A stretch of 64,000 nucleotides of DNA. It comes from Pectobacterium parmentieri (lineage in GTDB: Bacteria; Pseudomonadota; Gammaproteobacteria; Enterobacterales; Enterobacteriaceae). Where the stretch lies: the NCBI RefSeq assembly GCF_001742145.1, contig NZ_CP015749.1, forward strand, positions 3,720,001 to 3,784,000, written 5' to 3'. Below the pieces are notes generated by a model that did not search any database, was not told the origin of the DNA, and saw nothing but the letters and a program-made list of their open reading frames with translations. The position numbers and the translations under genes were made by a program. Positions 23,820-33,054 of this stretch are shown piece after piece (position 1 is the stretch's first letter; each line of letters opens with the position of its first letter).

Positions 23820-24092
23820 ATGACAGTCCGGCAAACGGTTGAAATCAAAAATAAGCTCGGTATGCATGCTCGTCCAGCGATGAAGCTGTTCGAGCTGGTG
23901 CAGAGCTTTGATGCAGAAGTGATACTGCGTAATGACAGCGGCACCGAAGCCGAAGCCAGTAGCGTGATTGCCATGCTGATGCTGGACTCGGCTAAAGGAC
24001 GTCTCATTGAGGTCGAAGCCGCCGGCCCAGATGAAGATCAAGCGCTTGCAGCCGTCATCGGGCTGTTTGAAGCCGGGTTCGACGAAGACTAG
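23820..24092 (+). CDS. ptsO: Phosphocarrier protein NPr
   Basis: NPr is the HPr-like carrier between EI-Ntr (PtsP) and PtsN. It has 90 residues, with the phosphorylated histidine H16 in [14 protein letters not shown] and the conserved [14 protein letters not shown] segment. It is the last gene of the rpoN cluster, and a terminator follows about 90 bp later. Confidence 0.97.
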   Translation: MTVRQTVEIKNKLGMHARPAMKLFELVQSFDAEVILRNDSGTEAEASSVIAMLMLDSAKGRLIEVEAAGPDEDQALAAVIGLFEAGFDED

Positions 24093-24181
24093 CTATTTCC
24101 TTAGCTGGCTATCTGTATACCTTAGTGCTTCACTTTCCCCTCCGAACCTCCTACTATCCACATATATCATATTTTCTTATA

Positions 24182-24213
24182 CCCCCTGCGTTAATCCGCG
24201 GGGGGTTATTTTT
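24182..24213 (+). terminator. Terminator of the rpoN-ptsO cluster
   Basis: CCCCCTGCG pairs with CGCGGGGG over 6-7 nt and is followed by TTATTTTTAT. It lies between ptsO and rnk. Confidence 0.85.
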
Positions 24214-24245
24214 ATATCATCTGAAAATACCAACTGGAGAGGAGT

Positions 24246-24656
24246 ATGACGAAACCTAACCTGACAATCAGTGAATTAGATGCAGAACGTCTGGATAAGT
24301 TATTGGAGCAGCCCGCCTTTGCGGACAGCGATATCGCACAGGCGTTGAATGAGGAACTGGATCGCGCAGAAATTCTGCCTTCAGCATCGATTCCCTCGCA
24401 TGTCGTCACCATGAATAGTCGGGTGCGTTTCCGCGATCTGAATACCAACGAAGAGCATATCCGCACGCTGGTTTATCCCGCCGCGGTGAAAGACAGTAAA
24501 GAACCGCTGTCGGTGATGGCTCCGCTGGGCGCAGCACTATTGGGAATGCATGTGGGAAACGCTATCACCTGGCAGTTGCCAAACGGTGAAGAAGCGCGAA
24601 TTGAAGTGTTAGAACTACTCTATCAGCCAGAAGCCGCGGGCGAGTACCACCGCTAA
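24246..24656 (+). CDS. rnk: Regulator of nucleoside diphosphate kinase
   Basis: Rnk is a GreA/GreB C-terminal-domain-like protein that binds RNA polymerase; in E. coli it is linked to NTP-pool regulation. It has 136 residues, exactly the E. coli length, with LDAERxDxLLEQPA at the N-terminus and the FKBP-like domain (TLVYPAAV, SVMAPLGAALLGM). A GAGAGGAG site precedes the ATG. In E. coli it lies elsewhere on the chromosome, so its place after ptsO is a rearrangement relative to that genome. Confidence 0.93.
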   Translation: MTKPNLTISELDAERLDKLLEQPAFADSDIAQALNEELDRAEILPSASIPSHVVTMNSRVRFRDLNTNEEHIRTLVYPAAVKDSKEPLSVMAPLGAALLGMHVGNAITWQLPNGEEARIEVLELLYQPEAAGEYHR

Positions 24657-24674
24657 GCCAGAGAAACGCAGTAG

Positions 24675-24713
24675 AGTAACAGCCGTCGGGCACTGCCGAC
24701 GGCGACGGTTACT
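24675..24713. terminator. Inverted repeat between rnk and pmbA
   Basis: AGTAAC-a-GCCGTCGG pairs with CCGACGGC-gacg-GTTACT, forming a long stem between the two convergent gene ends. There is no clear T-run on either side, so the terminator call is tentative. Confidence 0.5.
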
Positions 24714-24727
24714 CATACAGGCCAGGT

Positions 24728-26068
24728 TTATTCCCCTGCAATCTTCATTTCAGGCAGCAACACAGAACCACACTGGATATTGCTCCGGGTTTCGATATCG
24801 TTCCCCACCGTCACAATATTACGCAGCATATCTTTCAGGTTGCCCGCGATGGTAATCTCGCTGACCGGATACTGAATCTCGCCGTTTTCGACCCAGAAGC
24901 CAGATGCCCCACGAGAATAATCCCCCGTCACACCGCTCACGCCCTGCCCCATCAGTTCGGTCACCAGCAGGCCTTTGCCCATCTGTTTCAACATACCGTT
25001 GAAATCCAAGCCTTGCCCGGCAATCCGCCAGTTATGAATCCCCCCCGCGTGACCAGTGCTCTGCATCCCCAGCTTACGCGCGGAGTAGCTCGTCATCAGC
25101 CACGTCTGCAACACGCCCGCCGTCACAATTTCACGCGCCTGCGTCCGCACACCTTCGCTATCGAACGGCGTAGAAGCCAGTCCTTTCAACAAGTGTGGCA
25201 GTTCCTCAATCGTCAGCCACTCCGGCAGAATCTGCTGACCTAGCTTATCCAACAGGAAAGTGGACTTGCGATAAACGCTGCCGCCGCTGATGGCACCAAC
25301 CAAATGACCAAACAGACCCGTAGCCACTTCCGCAGAAAACATCACGGGTGCCTGCATGGTTGGCAATTTACGCGGGGACAGACGAGATAACGTCCGACGC
25401 GCGCACTCTTCGCCCACCCATTCAGGGCTAAGTAAATCTTCCAGCGCACGGCCGACGGTGTAAGCATAATCCCGTTCCATATCGCCATTCACTTCGGCAA
25501 TCACGCAACTGGACATGGAATGGCGGCTGGAGCAGTAGCTTTTCAGCAAGCCGTGGCTATTACCGAACACCTTAACGCCGTAGTGACTGTTAAAGCTGCC
25601 GCCTTCGGTGTTGGTGATACGTTTGTCAGCCTGTAATGCAGCCTGCTCTGCGCGGGCAGCTAACTCAATGCCGCGATCCGCATCCAGCTCAGTCGGGTGA
25701 AACAGATCCAGATCCGGCGCATCAAACGCCAGAAGATCGCGGTCCGCCGGACCAGCAAACGGATCGACTGAAGTATAACGTGCGATATCCAACGCGGCCT
25801 GCACAGTACGGGCTATCGCATCCGGGCTGAGATCGGTTGATGATGCGCTGCCTTTACGCTGTTGGTGATAAACAGTGATGCCCAACGCACCATCGCTGTT
25901 GAATTCAACATTTTCAACGTCACCATAACGGGTACTGACGCTAATGCCCGTCGTTTTTGACACCGCGACTTCTGCTGCATCGGAGCCGGCACGCGCCAGT
26001 TCCAACGCCTGAGCAACCGCGAGTTCCAGCGCTTTACGCTGCTCTGCAACCTGAGTAGTTATCGTCAT
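24728..26068 (-). CDS. pmbA: Metalloprotease PmbA (TldE)
   Basis: PmbA/TldE partners with TldD to form a periodically selective peptidase that matures microcin B17 and degrades the CcdA antitoxin in E. coli. It has 446 residues and the conserved family features NxEGG-like ([13 protein letters not shown]) and [18 protein letters not shown]. The metal site is on TldD, encoded at 31553 in this window, so both halves are present. It is divergent from darP, the E. coli arrangement. Confidence 0.96.
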   Translation of the reverse strand: MTITTQVAEQRKALELAVAQALELARAGSDAAEVAVSKTTGISVSTRYGDVENVEFNSDGALGITVYHQQRKGSASSTDLSPDAIARTVQAALDIARYTSVDPFAGPADRDLLAFDAPDLDLFHPTELDADRGIELAARAEQAALQADKRITNTEGGSFNSHYGVKVFGNSHGLLKSYCSSRHSMSSCVIAEVNGDMERDYAYTVGRALEDLLSPEWVGEECARRTLSRLSPRKLPTMQAPVMFSAEVATGLFGHLVGAISGGSVYRKSTFLLDKLGQQILPEWLTIEELPHLLKGLASTPFDSEGVRTQAREIVTAGVLQTWLMTSYSARKLGMQSTGHAGGIHNWRIAGQGLDFNGMLKQMGKGLLVTELMGQGVSGVTGDYSRGASGFWVENGEIQYPVSEITIAGNLKDMLRNIVTVGNDIETRSNIQCGSVLLPEMKIAGE

Positions 26069-26435
26069 TGTTCTGCCATAATGAGTGGAAGAAAGCTCAC
26101 CATCATCTTCACTCGAACCGTATGAGTAGTAGAGAAATATGCTCTAAATAATTCAAGTTTCAGGTAGGCGGCAAGCGAAGGAGTCCCGATAAGCTTACTC
26201 AAGTAAGTGATTCGGGTGGCTAAACGCAGCCAACGCACATGCAACTTGAAGTATGACGAGCATAAAATGGTGTAGCATAATGCTTTCTAGTCTAACAGGA
26301 TCTACGGACAATTTCGCACAAAGCCCAAACCTGTTAGTATCAGCCTCTTTTTTCTGGTGGGCACGCTGTTCACCATCCCGGAGCCACCGCGCATCGCGTT
26401 AGGCATTGCTCCTGGACACTTTTTAGGAGCCAACC
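26069..26435. other. Divergent intergenic region pmbA / darP
   Basis: This 367-bp stretch contains a full-length ERIC repeat at 26138-26264, with promoter sequence for pmbA on the left and for darP on the right. I see no gene. Confidence 0.6.
26138..26264. repeat. ERIC-type repeat, full length with altered termini
   Basis: This 127-bp element has the ERIC layout: TAAATAATTC near the left end, a central palindrome around CCCGATAAGCTTACTC / AAGTAAGTGATTCGGG, and CAACGCACATGCAACTTGAAG near the right end. The termini are TATGCTC and GAGCATA, a perfect inverted pair but different from the usual TATACCC / GGGTATA. Confidence 0.92.
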
Positions 26436-26987
26436 ATGAAGCAAAAGTACGAAGACTGGCTGAACGACGCTTCAGACAATCAAGAAGACGACGAAGATGA
26501 TGAAATTATCTGGGTCAGCAAAAGCGAAATAAAGCGCGATGCCGAAGCGCTGAAAGATCTCGGCGCGGAACTGGTTGAGTTGGGGAAAAACGCCCTGGAG
26601 AAGATCCCGTTGGACGACGATCTGCGTGCGGCGGTGGAGTTGGCGCAGCGGATCAAGAAAGAAGGCCGTCGCCGTCAGCTACAGCTAATTGGCAAGATGC
26701 TGCGCGCCCGCGATCCGGAACCGATCCAAACTGCGCTGGATAAGCTGAATAACCGTCATAATCAGCAGGTGGCCTTGTTCCACAAACTGGAACAACTGCG
26801 CGACCGGCTAATTACCGAGGGAGACGATGTGGTTCCAGAGATTCTGACGCTGTATCCCCATGCCGACCGTCAGCAACTGCGTTCTCTGGTGCGTAATGCG
26901 CAGAAAGAGAAAGCAGCGAACAAACCGCCGAAAGCCACCCGTCAGATCTTCCAGTATCTGCGCGAGCTAGCTGAAACCAAAGACTAA
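26436..26987 (+). CDS. darP: Ribosome biogenesis factor DarP (YjgA)
   Basis: DarP (YjgA) associates with late 50S precursors and assists peptidyl-transferase-centre maturation. It has 183 residues, with a strongly acidic N-terminal segment (about 10-28) before the helical domain that starts at [15 protein letters not shown]. It is divergent from pmbA as in E. coli. A TTTTTAGGAGCC ribosome site precedes the ATG. Confidence 0.94.
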   Translation: MKQKYEDWLNDASDNQEDDEDDEIIWVSKSEIKRDAEALKDLGAELVELGKNALEKIPLDDDLRAAVELAQRIKKEGRRRQLQLIGKMLRARDPEPIQTALDKLNNRHNQQVALFHKLEQLRDRLITEGDDVVPEILTLYPHADRQQLRSLVRNAQKEKAANKPPKATRQIFQYLRELAETKD

Positions 26988-27039
26988 CGGTAAGCGCAGG
27001 ATGAGGAGCATAGCTCACTCATCCTGTGTGTTATCAATA

Positions 27040-29028
27040 TTAGTCGCTCAGCGCATGCTGATAATCACGTAGAATCCCAGTCAACCGTCCCACAGGTACC
27101 GTCACGTTAGGGGGAAGTTGCTGTTCTGTCAGTATCTGTTGGTAGCGTTCAAGTTCCTCTAATAACTGCGTGAAATAGCGGCTGCGCGTGGTATCGCGGC
27201 GGGCCAAAATCACCTGCTCAGCCGTCGCACGAATCTGACGATGAAAGGCAGACAGCGCCGCGTTTTGCGGAATATCCAGCGTTCTCAGGCGTTGATGCAT
27301 GATGATCATCCATAAGGCAAGGCGATACTTAGCCATGTCGTCAGGGAAGCGGTTCAGCAGCAGGAACAGTTGTTGGTACAGCGCTGGTAGATGATTTTCC
27401 TTACGCCGCGTCGTATCGGTTGTCAGCGCAGAAACCGCGCCATACACAAAACGGTTCAGTAGCGTTCTTCCCGTATGCGATTTGGTGTTATCGCGAATCA
27501 GCAGGATCACCATCAACGCCACGAAACAGCCAATAATCTGACCGATCGCGTTGTCCAGAAATAAGCTGATGTTAAACGTCATCGGGTTATTCAGTAAGAG
27601 AACATTAATCGTACTGATCAATGCCCCCAGCGAGCCCAGCCGACGCTTCTGTACTTCAACGCCGAGAAAGAAGGTCATTGCGCCCAGGCTTAGGCACAGC
27701 AGTAATATACTTTGCTGCGTTGACGGTAGAATAAACATAAACATCAACGCCCCCAGCGGTAGCGAATAGATCGTCCCGTACAGAAAATCCATCCCCACCA
27801 TCTTAGGATTCGGCAGGCGCATCGCAAGCGACGTCACTACCGCAATCATCATCATACAAATACCGCCAGAGCTCCATCCCGTGCTGAGCCAGAACAGGCA
27901 GCCCAATGCGGTCGCCACGCCAGTGCGTAAGCCGTTGATCATCGCATGGTGGGTTTCGGCTGATGGTACTTTAATTTCCACATCGTGGTTCAACACATCA
28001 GCTTCGATCTTACTGATACGTCCGTTAGTCTGCACCCCCTTCGCCAACAGCAGGTAGCGCGTTGCCGCCCCAACCCAACTAGCCAGTGTAGGCGGCACGT
28101 CGCGACTGTCGGCGGCAATCAGGTGGCGCAATGCTTTCACATGGTGATGCACATCACCAAACGATTCGACGGGCGGATCCAACACCTGCTTCAGGCTACT
28201 TTTTACATGCGTAGGAACATCTTGCAATGTCAGATAGGTTTCACACGCTTGTGTAATCATCGTAAGTGATTGTGTGTGCAGCGACGTTAAGCGACGATTG
28301 CTGTTCTGCCAGCGCGATGACTCCATCATCAGATTGCTGCGCATGCCGTCTAGTGCAGTAGTCTTGCGCACCAACGCGTGCCATGTCGTGTCTATCGTCC
28401 CCTCGTCTGCTCCACTCATGCTGAGTTGTAGTAACCGGTACTGACCTACCATCAGCTCGCGAAGGCTACGGTCAACATCCTGCTTGATCGATCGCGGTGC
28501 GAACAGTAAATCCGCAAAAATGACACAGGCAATACCCAACACAATCTCACTACAGCGCTCCACAGCAAACTGCGGCGTCAACATCGGCGTCCCTTGCGTC
28601 GCCAGAATAATAATCAACGTGGTATAGCCTGCGAGCCCGAAAATATAGGAATTTTCGATTTTAACCAGCGAAGAAATCCAATTGCAGAGGCCAGCCCAAA
28701 TACAGCACAGCAGCATCATCACAACAGGTGCGCGAATAGTGGAGATAATGATGGCAAGTGCACCAATACAGCCGATAAATGTACCGACAATACGCAACAT
28801 GCCACGATGGCGAATGGCACCAGAAAACGGCTCACCACCTGCCACGAACGCAGGGCCACCAGCGACAATCGCCGCCGTCATAACTGCCGTATTCGGGGTC
28901 CCCAATTGCAGGTGAAACCCCAGGAACAGGGAAAGTACGACGGCAAAGGTCAGCTTAAAAGCAAAGCGAAAGCGCGCAAGCTGTGGTGTCGTAAAGAATA
29001 GGGGGTCTGCCAACAACGAGGTTTTCAT
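27040..29028 (-). CDS. aaeB: p-Hydroxybenzoic acid efflux pump subunit AaeB
   Basis: AaeB is the inner-membrane component of the aromatic carboxylic acid efflux pump and works with the fusion protein AaeA. The second of two adjacent ATGs (29028) is preferred because GTGAGG is better spaced from it, giving 662 residues (655 in E. coli). Two blocks of membrane segments (about 20-165 and 370-510) alternate with cytoplasmic regions, the FUSC-type architecture. It begins 11 bp after aaeA. Confidence 0.95.
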   Translation of the reverse strand: MKTSLLADPLFFTTPQLARFRFAFKLTFAVVLSLFLGFHLQLGTPNTAVMTAAIVAGGPAFVAGGEPFSGAIRHRGMLRIVGTFIGCIGALAIIISTIRAPVVMMLLCCIWAGLCNWISSLVKIENSYIFGLAGYTTLIIILATQGTPMLTPQFAVERCSEIVLGIACVIFADLLFAPRSIKQDVDRSLRELMVGQYRLLQLSMSGADEGTIDTTWHALVRKTTALDGMRSNLMMESSRWQNSNRRLTSLHTQSLTMITQACETYLTLQDVPTHVKSSLKQVLDPPVESFGDVHHHVKALRHLIAADSRDVPPTLASWVGAATRYLLLAKGVQTNGRISKIEADVLNHDVEIKVPSAETHHAMINGLRTGVATALGCLFWLSTGWSSGGICMMMIAVVTSLAMRLPNPKMVGMDFLYGTIYSLPLGALMFMFILPSTQQSILLLCLSLGAMTFFLGVEVQKRRLGSLGALISTINVLLLNNPMTFNISLFLDNAIGQIIGCFVALMVILLIRDNTKSHTGRTLLNRFVYGAVSALTTDTTRRKENHLPALYQQLFLLLNRFPDDMAKYRLALWMIIMHQRLRTLDIPQNAALSAFHRQIRATAEQVILARRDTTRSRYFTQLLEELERYQQILTEQQLPPNVTVPVGRLTGILRDYQHALSD

Positions 29029-29039
29029 CATCGCCTCAC

Positions 29040-30005
29040 TTAACCGAACTCACGCAGGCGATAGAAAAGGCTGATGAGCAGCGAAGGCCTTTTGTCATTG
29101 TTGACCTGCTCGCCAGTAATCAACACCGTCGCGGTAGTGCCCGCCGGATAGAGGTCACCCATTTGACGATCCAGGCGAATTTTCACCGGCACGCGCTGTG
29201 CCAAACGCACCCACTCCAAGTTGGAATCTACATTTGCCAAGCCTTTCGTATTTGCACTGTTGCTGTTGTTATTGACCCCAGCCGCTACGCTATCCACCGT
29301 GCCGTAAAATATCTTTTCGCTACCGAGTGGGGTAATTTCCGCACGATAACCGCGGCGCACGCCTTCAAGCTTGGTCTCTTCCATGTATGCCAGCAGGTAG
29401 AACGAATCCTTTTTCACCAGTGCCACTACCGTGTTACCACGCTCGATAAACTCGCCGTTTTGCACATGCAGATTGGTGAGCCAGCCGTCGGCCGGGGCAC
29501 GTACCACGGTACGTTCCAGTTCCAATTTCGCCAGTACCAATACTGCCTGCGCTTTAGCAAGCTGGTGCGTTGCGGTTTCCAATGCGTTACTGGACTGATC
29601 GATATTTTCCTGCGACATCGCACTGACGCCCAATCGCGCCCGACGACCTGACTCTCGGCGTTTTTCCGTCACCAGCGCCTGATAGTAGGCGACATCGGCT
29701 TCCGCCTGCGTCACAGCCTGCTTGTAGCGCGGCTGATCGATAACAAACAACACATCACCTTTATTCACCAGTTGATTGTCCGTAACGCGCACATCCGTCA
29801 ATAACCCACTGACATCCGATGCAATCGCCACCACATCTGCAGTGAACTTGGCATCACGCGTCCAGGGCGATTCGGTATAAAACGCCCAGACACGAAAAAT
29901 GGCCACAATTGCACACAGCGCAACGGCTAGCGTGATGGCCATACGGCTCAATTTTTTAGCCAGCGTAGCCTGCCGTCTAAACAAGGTTAAAAAGAAATTT
30001 TTCAC
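29040..30005 (-). CDS. aaeA: p-Hydroxybenzoic acid efflux pump subunit AaeA
   Basis: AaeA is the membrane fusion protein of the Aae pump. The best start is a GTG at 30005 (first residues [12 protein letters not shown]), placed 7 nt after the aaeX stop behind GTGAGGCG. It gives 321 residues (310 in E. coli). A longer ATG start at 30095 would read through aaeX in another frame and lacks support. There is one N-terminal membrane helix (about 22-41), a lipoyl/barrel-sandwich domain, a helical hairpin (about 95-150) and a beta-barrel domain. The [10 protein letters not shown] segment after the helix is characteristic. Confidence 0.93.
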   Translation of the reverse strand: MKNFFLTLFRRQATLAKKLSRMAITLAVALCAIVAIFRVWAFYTESPWTRDAKFTADVVAIASDVSGLLTDVRVTDNQLVNKGDVLFVIDQPRYKQAVTQAEADVAYYQALVTEKRRESGRRARLGVSAMSQENIDQSSNALETATHQLAKAQAVLVLAKLELERTVVRAPADGWLTNLHVQNGEFIERGNTVVALVKKDSFYLLAYMEETKLEGVRRGYRAEITPLGSEKIFYGTVDSVAAGVNNNSNSANTKGLANVDSNLEWVRLAQRVPVKIRLDRQMGDLYPAGTTATVLITGEQVNNDKRPSLLISLFYRLREFG

Positions 30006-30012
30006 AGACGCC

Positions 30013-30216
30013 TCACAGGCCGTAACGGAACAGTAAATAGAATAAGCAGCAGAACAGCGCGCTGTTAAACAGCGCCGGATGCCAAACGAAATCATAGATA
30101 CCCGTCGGTAGCAGTAGGCGGTTCACGACAAAGAACAGGGTCAACGACACCAGCAAGACAAAAAATATGGGGGGAAATGACAGCCCGAACAACACCATAA
30201 CTGGGAGTGAACTCAT
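30013..30216 (-). CDS. aaeX: Small membrane protein AaeX
   Basis: AaeX is a 67-residue membrane protein of the DUF1656 type that precedes aaeAB in enterobacteria; its role is not established. The ATG at 30216 ([16 protein letters not shown]) gives exactly the E. coli length and follows an AGGAAAAGAGG-type site. Two membrane helices and the conserved [15 protein letters not shown] motif between them are clear. Confidence 0.93.
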   Translation of the reverse strand: MSSLPVMVLFGLSFPPIFFVLLVSLTLFFVVNRLLLPTGIYDFVWHPALFNSALFCCLFYLLFRYGL

Positions 30217-30576
30217 CCTCTTTTCCTTTTTCTCGTAGATAGCGGTAACGAACAAGTGTGCTACCAGGTAGTAAATTATGTCGTGCGGCTCCATTGCGTC
30301 GTGCTGACGTTCTGCATTGACAACAGGGCCTCATCCCGCAGGCTGACGGCCAACGAAGGAGATAGCGTTAAACTGATGAGTAGCGATATCAGCAGGGGGC
30401 TGACTAGCGATGGGAAATCAGTGTATTACTCTCTATTGGGTAAATAATCATAATCATTGGATAGTCTTGGGTGGACAATGCTCCACCCGACACCAACGGA
30501 TAGGCTATATTATGAATACTTATTATCGCCTTATCTACATAGTGTGATCTAAATCACTTTTAAGCCAGAGTGAATA
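30217..30576. other. Divergent control region aaeXAB / aaeR
   Basis: This 360-bp stretch separates the efflux operon from its LysR-type regulator and should carry both promoters and the AaeR operator. A CRP-like site lies at 30543-30558. No gene is seen. Confidence 0.6.
30543..30558. promoter_or_regulatory. CRP-like site upstream of aaeR
   Basis: TGTGA-TCTAAA-TCACT matches the CRP consensus half-sites (TGTGA, TCACA) with the correct 6-bp spacer and one end mismatch. It ends 18 bp before the aaeR start, a position that would suit repression of aaeR or activation of the divergent genes only if promoters lie further out. Confidence 0.5.
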
Positions 30577-31521
30577 ATGGAAAGACTAAAAAGTATGTCA
30601 GTGTTTGCTCGCGTGGTGGAATGTGGTTCTTTTACCGCCGCCGCCCGCCAGTTGCAGATGAGCGTATCCGCCGTCAGCCAGACCGTCAGCAAGCTTGAAA
30701 ATGAACTACAAGTTAAGCTGCTGAACCGCAGCACGCGCAGCATTGGGCTGACGGAAGCGGGAAAAATTTACTATCACGGCTGTCGCCGCATGCTGCATGA
30801 AGCTCATGAAGTACACGAACAACTTTATGCCTTTAACAACACGCCGATCGGCACGCTGCGCATCGGCAGTTCTTCCACCATGGCGCAGCATGTGTTGTCC
30901 ACCATGACCGCCAAGATGCTAAAAGAATATCCCGGTTTGTCCGTCAATCTGGTTGCTGGCATCCCCGCTCCCGACCTGATCGCCAACGGCTTAGATATCG
31001 TTATCCGTGTCGGCCCGCTGCAGGATTCCGGCCTGTTCTCGACGCGTCTGGGTTCAATGCCGATGGTGGTCTGTGCCGCGAAAAGTTATCTGGCGCAACA
31101 CGGTACGCCGGAGAAACCGACAGATATGGGGAATTTTTCCTGGCTGGAATACAGTGTACGACTCGATAGCGAATTCGAACTAATCGCACCGGAAGGCATT
31201 TCGACCCGCATCACACCACAGGGGCGCTTTGTCACTAACGACCCGCAAACGCTGGTGCGCTGGCTCAAGACAGGGGCAGGTATCGCGTATGTTCCGCTCA
31301 TGTGGATCGTGGACGAAATCAATCGCGGCGAAATAGAGATTCTGTTCAACCGCTACCACTCCGACCCGCGTCCGGTTTACGCGCTTTACACCCGTAAGGA
31401 CAATCTGCCGCTAAAAGTGCAGGTCTGCATTAACTACATGACGGAATACTTCAAAAACGTCGCTCTGATCTATCAAGGTTATAGTGAGAATGATAGCGAG
31501 GACAAAAAACCGCGCTCATAA
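30577..31521 (+). CDS. aaeR: LysR-family regulator AaeR
   Basis: AaeR is the LysR-type activator of aaeXAB in response to aromatic carboxylic acids. It has 314 residues, with the N-terminal winged helix-turn-helix at about 5-60 (GSFTAAARQLQMSVSAVSQTVSKLE region) and a LysR substrate-binding domain to about 300. It is divergent from aaeXAB and convergent with tldD; its stop codon lies inside the loop of a shared terminator hairpin. The C-terminus is polar and slightly longer than in E. coli. Confidence 0.95.
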   Translation: MERLKSMSVFARVVECGSFTAAARQLQMSVSAVSQTVSKLENELQVKLLNRSTRSIGLTEAGKIYYHGCRRMLHEAHEVHEQLYAFNNTPIGTLRIGSSSTMAQHVLSTMTAKMLKEYPGLSVNLVAGIPAPDLIANGLDIVIRVGPLQDSGLFSTRLGSMPMVVCAAKSYLAQHGTPEKPTDMGNFSWLEYSVRLDSEFELIAPEGISTRITPQGRFVTNDPQTLVRWLKTGAGIAYVPLMWIVDEINRGEIEILFNRYHSDPRPVYALYTRKDNLPLKVQVCINYMTEYFKNVALIYQGYSENDSEDKKPRS

Positions 31522-31532
31522 AGCGCGGTTTT
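31506..31532. terminator. Bidirectional terminator aaeR / tldD
   Basis: AAAACCGCGCT pairs with AGCGCGGTTTT over 5 nt, with A-run and T-run on opposite sides, so it can work both ways. It overlaps the last codons of aaeR and lies 20 bp past the end of tldD. Confidence 0.85.
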
Positions 31533-31552
31533 AACCGGGGGATCAGAACAAA

Positions 31553-32998
31553 TTACGCGGTCCCGCCGACAGTCAGGCTTTCCAGCTTCAGCGTAGGCTG
31601 ACCAACACCGACTGGCAGGCTTTGCCCTTCTTTGCCGCATACGCCGACACCTTTATCCAGCGCCAGATCGTTGCCGACCATCGAGATCTGCTGCATTGCT
31701 TCAATGCCAGAGCCAATCAGCGTCGCGCCCTTGACCGGCGTGGTAATCCGACCTTTTTCGATCAGGTAGGCTTCGGATGTCGAGAAAACGAATTTACCAG
31801 AGGTGATATCAACCTGACCGCCGCCAAAGTTTGGCGCATACAGGCCGTATTCGACACTGGAGATAATCTCTTCCGGTGTGGATTTTCCAGCCAGCATGTA
31901 GGTGTTGGTCATACGTGGCATCGGTAGATGCGCATAAGATTCGCGGCGACCGTTGCCCGTCGGCGCAACGCCCATCAGACGAGCATTCAGCTTGTCCTGC
32001 ATGTAGCCTTTCAGAATACCGTTTTCGATCAGAACATTGTATTGCCCCGGAACGCCTTCATCGTCCATTGAGATGGAGCCACGACGTCCGCTCAACGTGC
32101 CATCGTCCACCACGGTACACAGCTCTGACGCGACGAGTTTCCCCATCTGTCCGCTGAATACTGACGTACCGCGACGGTTAAAGTCACCTTCCAGACCGTG
32201 ACCGACCGCTTCATGCAGCAGCACGCCCGGCCAGCCTGCGCCCAACACGACAGGCATCGGCCCTGCGGGGGCAGCTACCGCCGACAGGTTAACCAGCGCC
32301 ATGCGCACCGCTTCTTTTGCCCACGCATCGACGCGAGGCTCGCCGTCCGTCACTTCCCAGAAATACGCATAGTCACCACGCGTGCCGCCGCCGCTGGCAC
32401 CGCGCTCACGTTTACCTTCCGCTTCGACCAGAACGCTGATCGACAGACGAACCAGCGGGCGCACATCTGCCGCCAGCGTGCCGTCAGTTGCAGCCACCAG
32501 AACCAGCTCATACACACCAGTCAGGCTGGCAGAGACTTCCTGCACCCGCGTATCCGCAGCACGCGCGACCGTATCCGCACGCTGCAACAGTGCAATCTTA
32601 TCTTCACGTGTCAGGCTATCCAGCGGATTCAAGGTTGGATAGAGCGCGCGATGCGACACTTCACCCAACGTGCGAACTTTACCGGCGCCCTGTTCCCGCA
32701 CAATGCTGCGCGCGGCCTGAGCACTCTGATGCAATGCATTCAGCGTGATCTGATCGGCATACGCAAACCCAGTCTTTTCACCGTCAATCGCACGGATACC
32801 CACGCCCTGATCGATGTTATAGGAACCGTCTTTAATGATGCGATCTTCCAGAACCCAAGATTCATGGTAGCTGGATTGGAAATAGAGGTCGGCATAGTCC
32901 AGCCGACGTTCATTAAGCGACCCCAGCACAGCGGCGAGATCGTCAAGATTCAATTTGTTGGCGGTGAGTAATTGCTCACTGACAAACGAAAGGCTCAT
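31553..32998 (-). CDS. tldD: Metalloprotease TldD
   Basis: TldD is the catalytic, zinc-binding half of the TldD/TldE peptidase. It has 481 residues as in E. coli. The zinc motif HEAVGH is at 262-267, followed by [12 protein letters not shown]; the Gly-rich C-terminal barrel includes [15 protein letters not shown]. PmbA, its partner, is encoded at 24728-26068. It ends the leftward mre-yhdE-rng-yhdP-tldD series. Confidence 0.97.
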   Translation of the reverse strand: MSLSFVSEQLLTANKLNLDDLAAVLGSLNERRLDYADLYFQSSYHESWVLEDRIIKDGSYNIDQGVGIRAIDGEKTGFAYADQITLNALHQSAQAARSIVREQGAGKVRTLGEVSHRALYPTLNPLDSLTREDKIALLQRADTVARAADTRVQEVSASLTGVYELVLVAATDGTLAADVRPLVRLSISVLVEAEGKRERGASGGGTRGDYAYFWEVTDGEPRVDAWAKEAVRMALVNLSAVAAPAGPMPVVLGAGWPGVLLHEAVGHGLEGDFNRRGTSVFSGQMGKLVASELCTVVDDGTLSGRRGSISMDDEGVPGQYNVLIENGILKGYMQDKLNARLMGVAPTGNGRRESYAHLPMPRMTNTYMLAGKSTPEEIISSVEYGLYAPNFGGGQVDITSGKFVFSTSEAYLIEKGRITTPVKGATLIGSGIEAMQQISMVGNDLALDKGVGVCGKEGQSLPVGVGQPTLKLESLTVGGTA

Positions 32999-33054
32999 AG
33001 TTTTTCACTCTTTATCAGATAATTGGCTGAGTACGCTGCGCCGCCCTAACGGCA

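Noticed and set aside
32198..32971. Long rightward open frame of 257 codons antisense to tldD
   Set aside because: It mirrors tldD codons, and no family pattern or start signal is seen.
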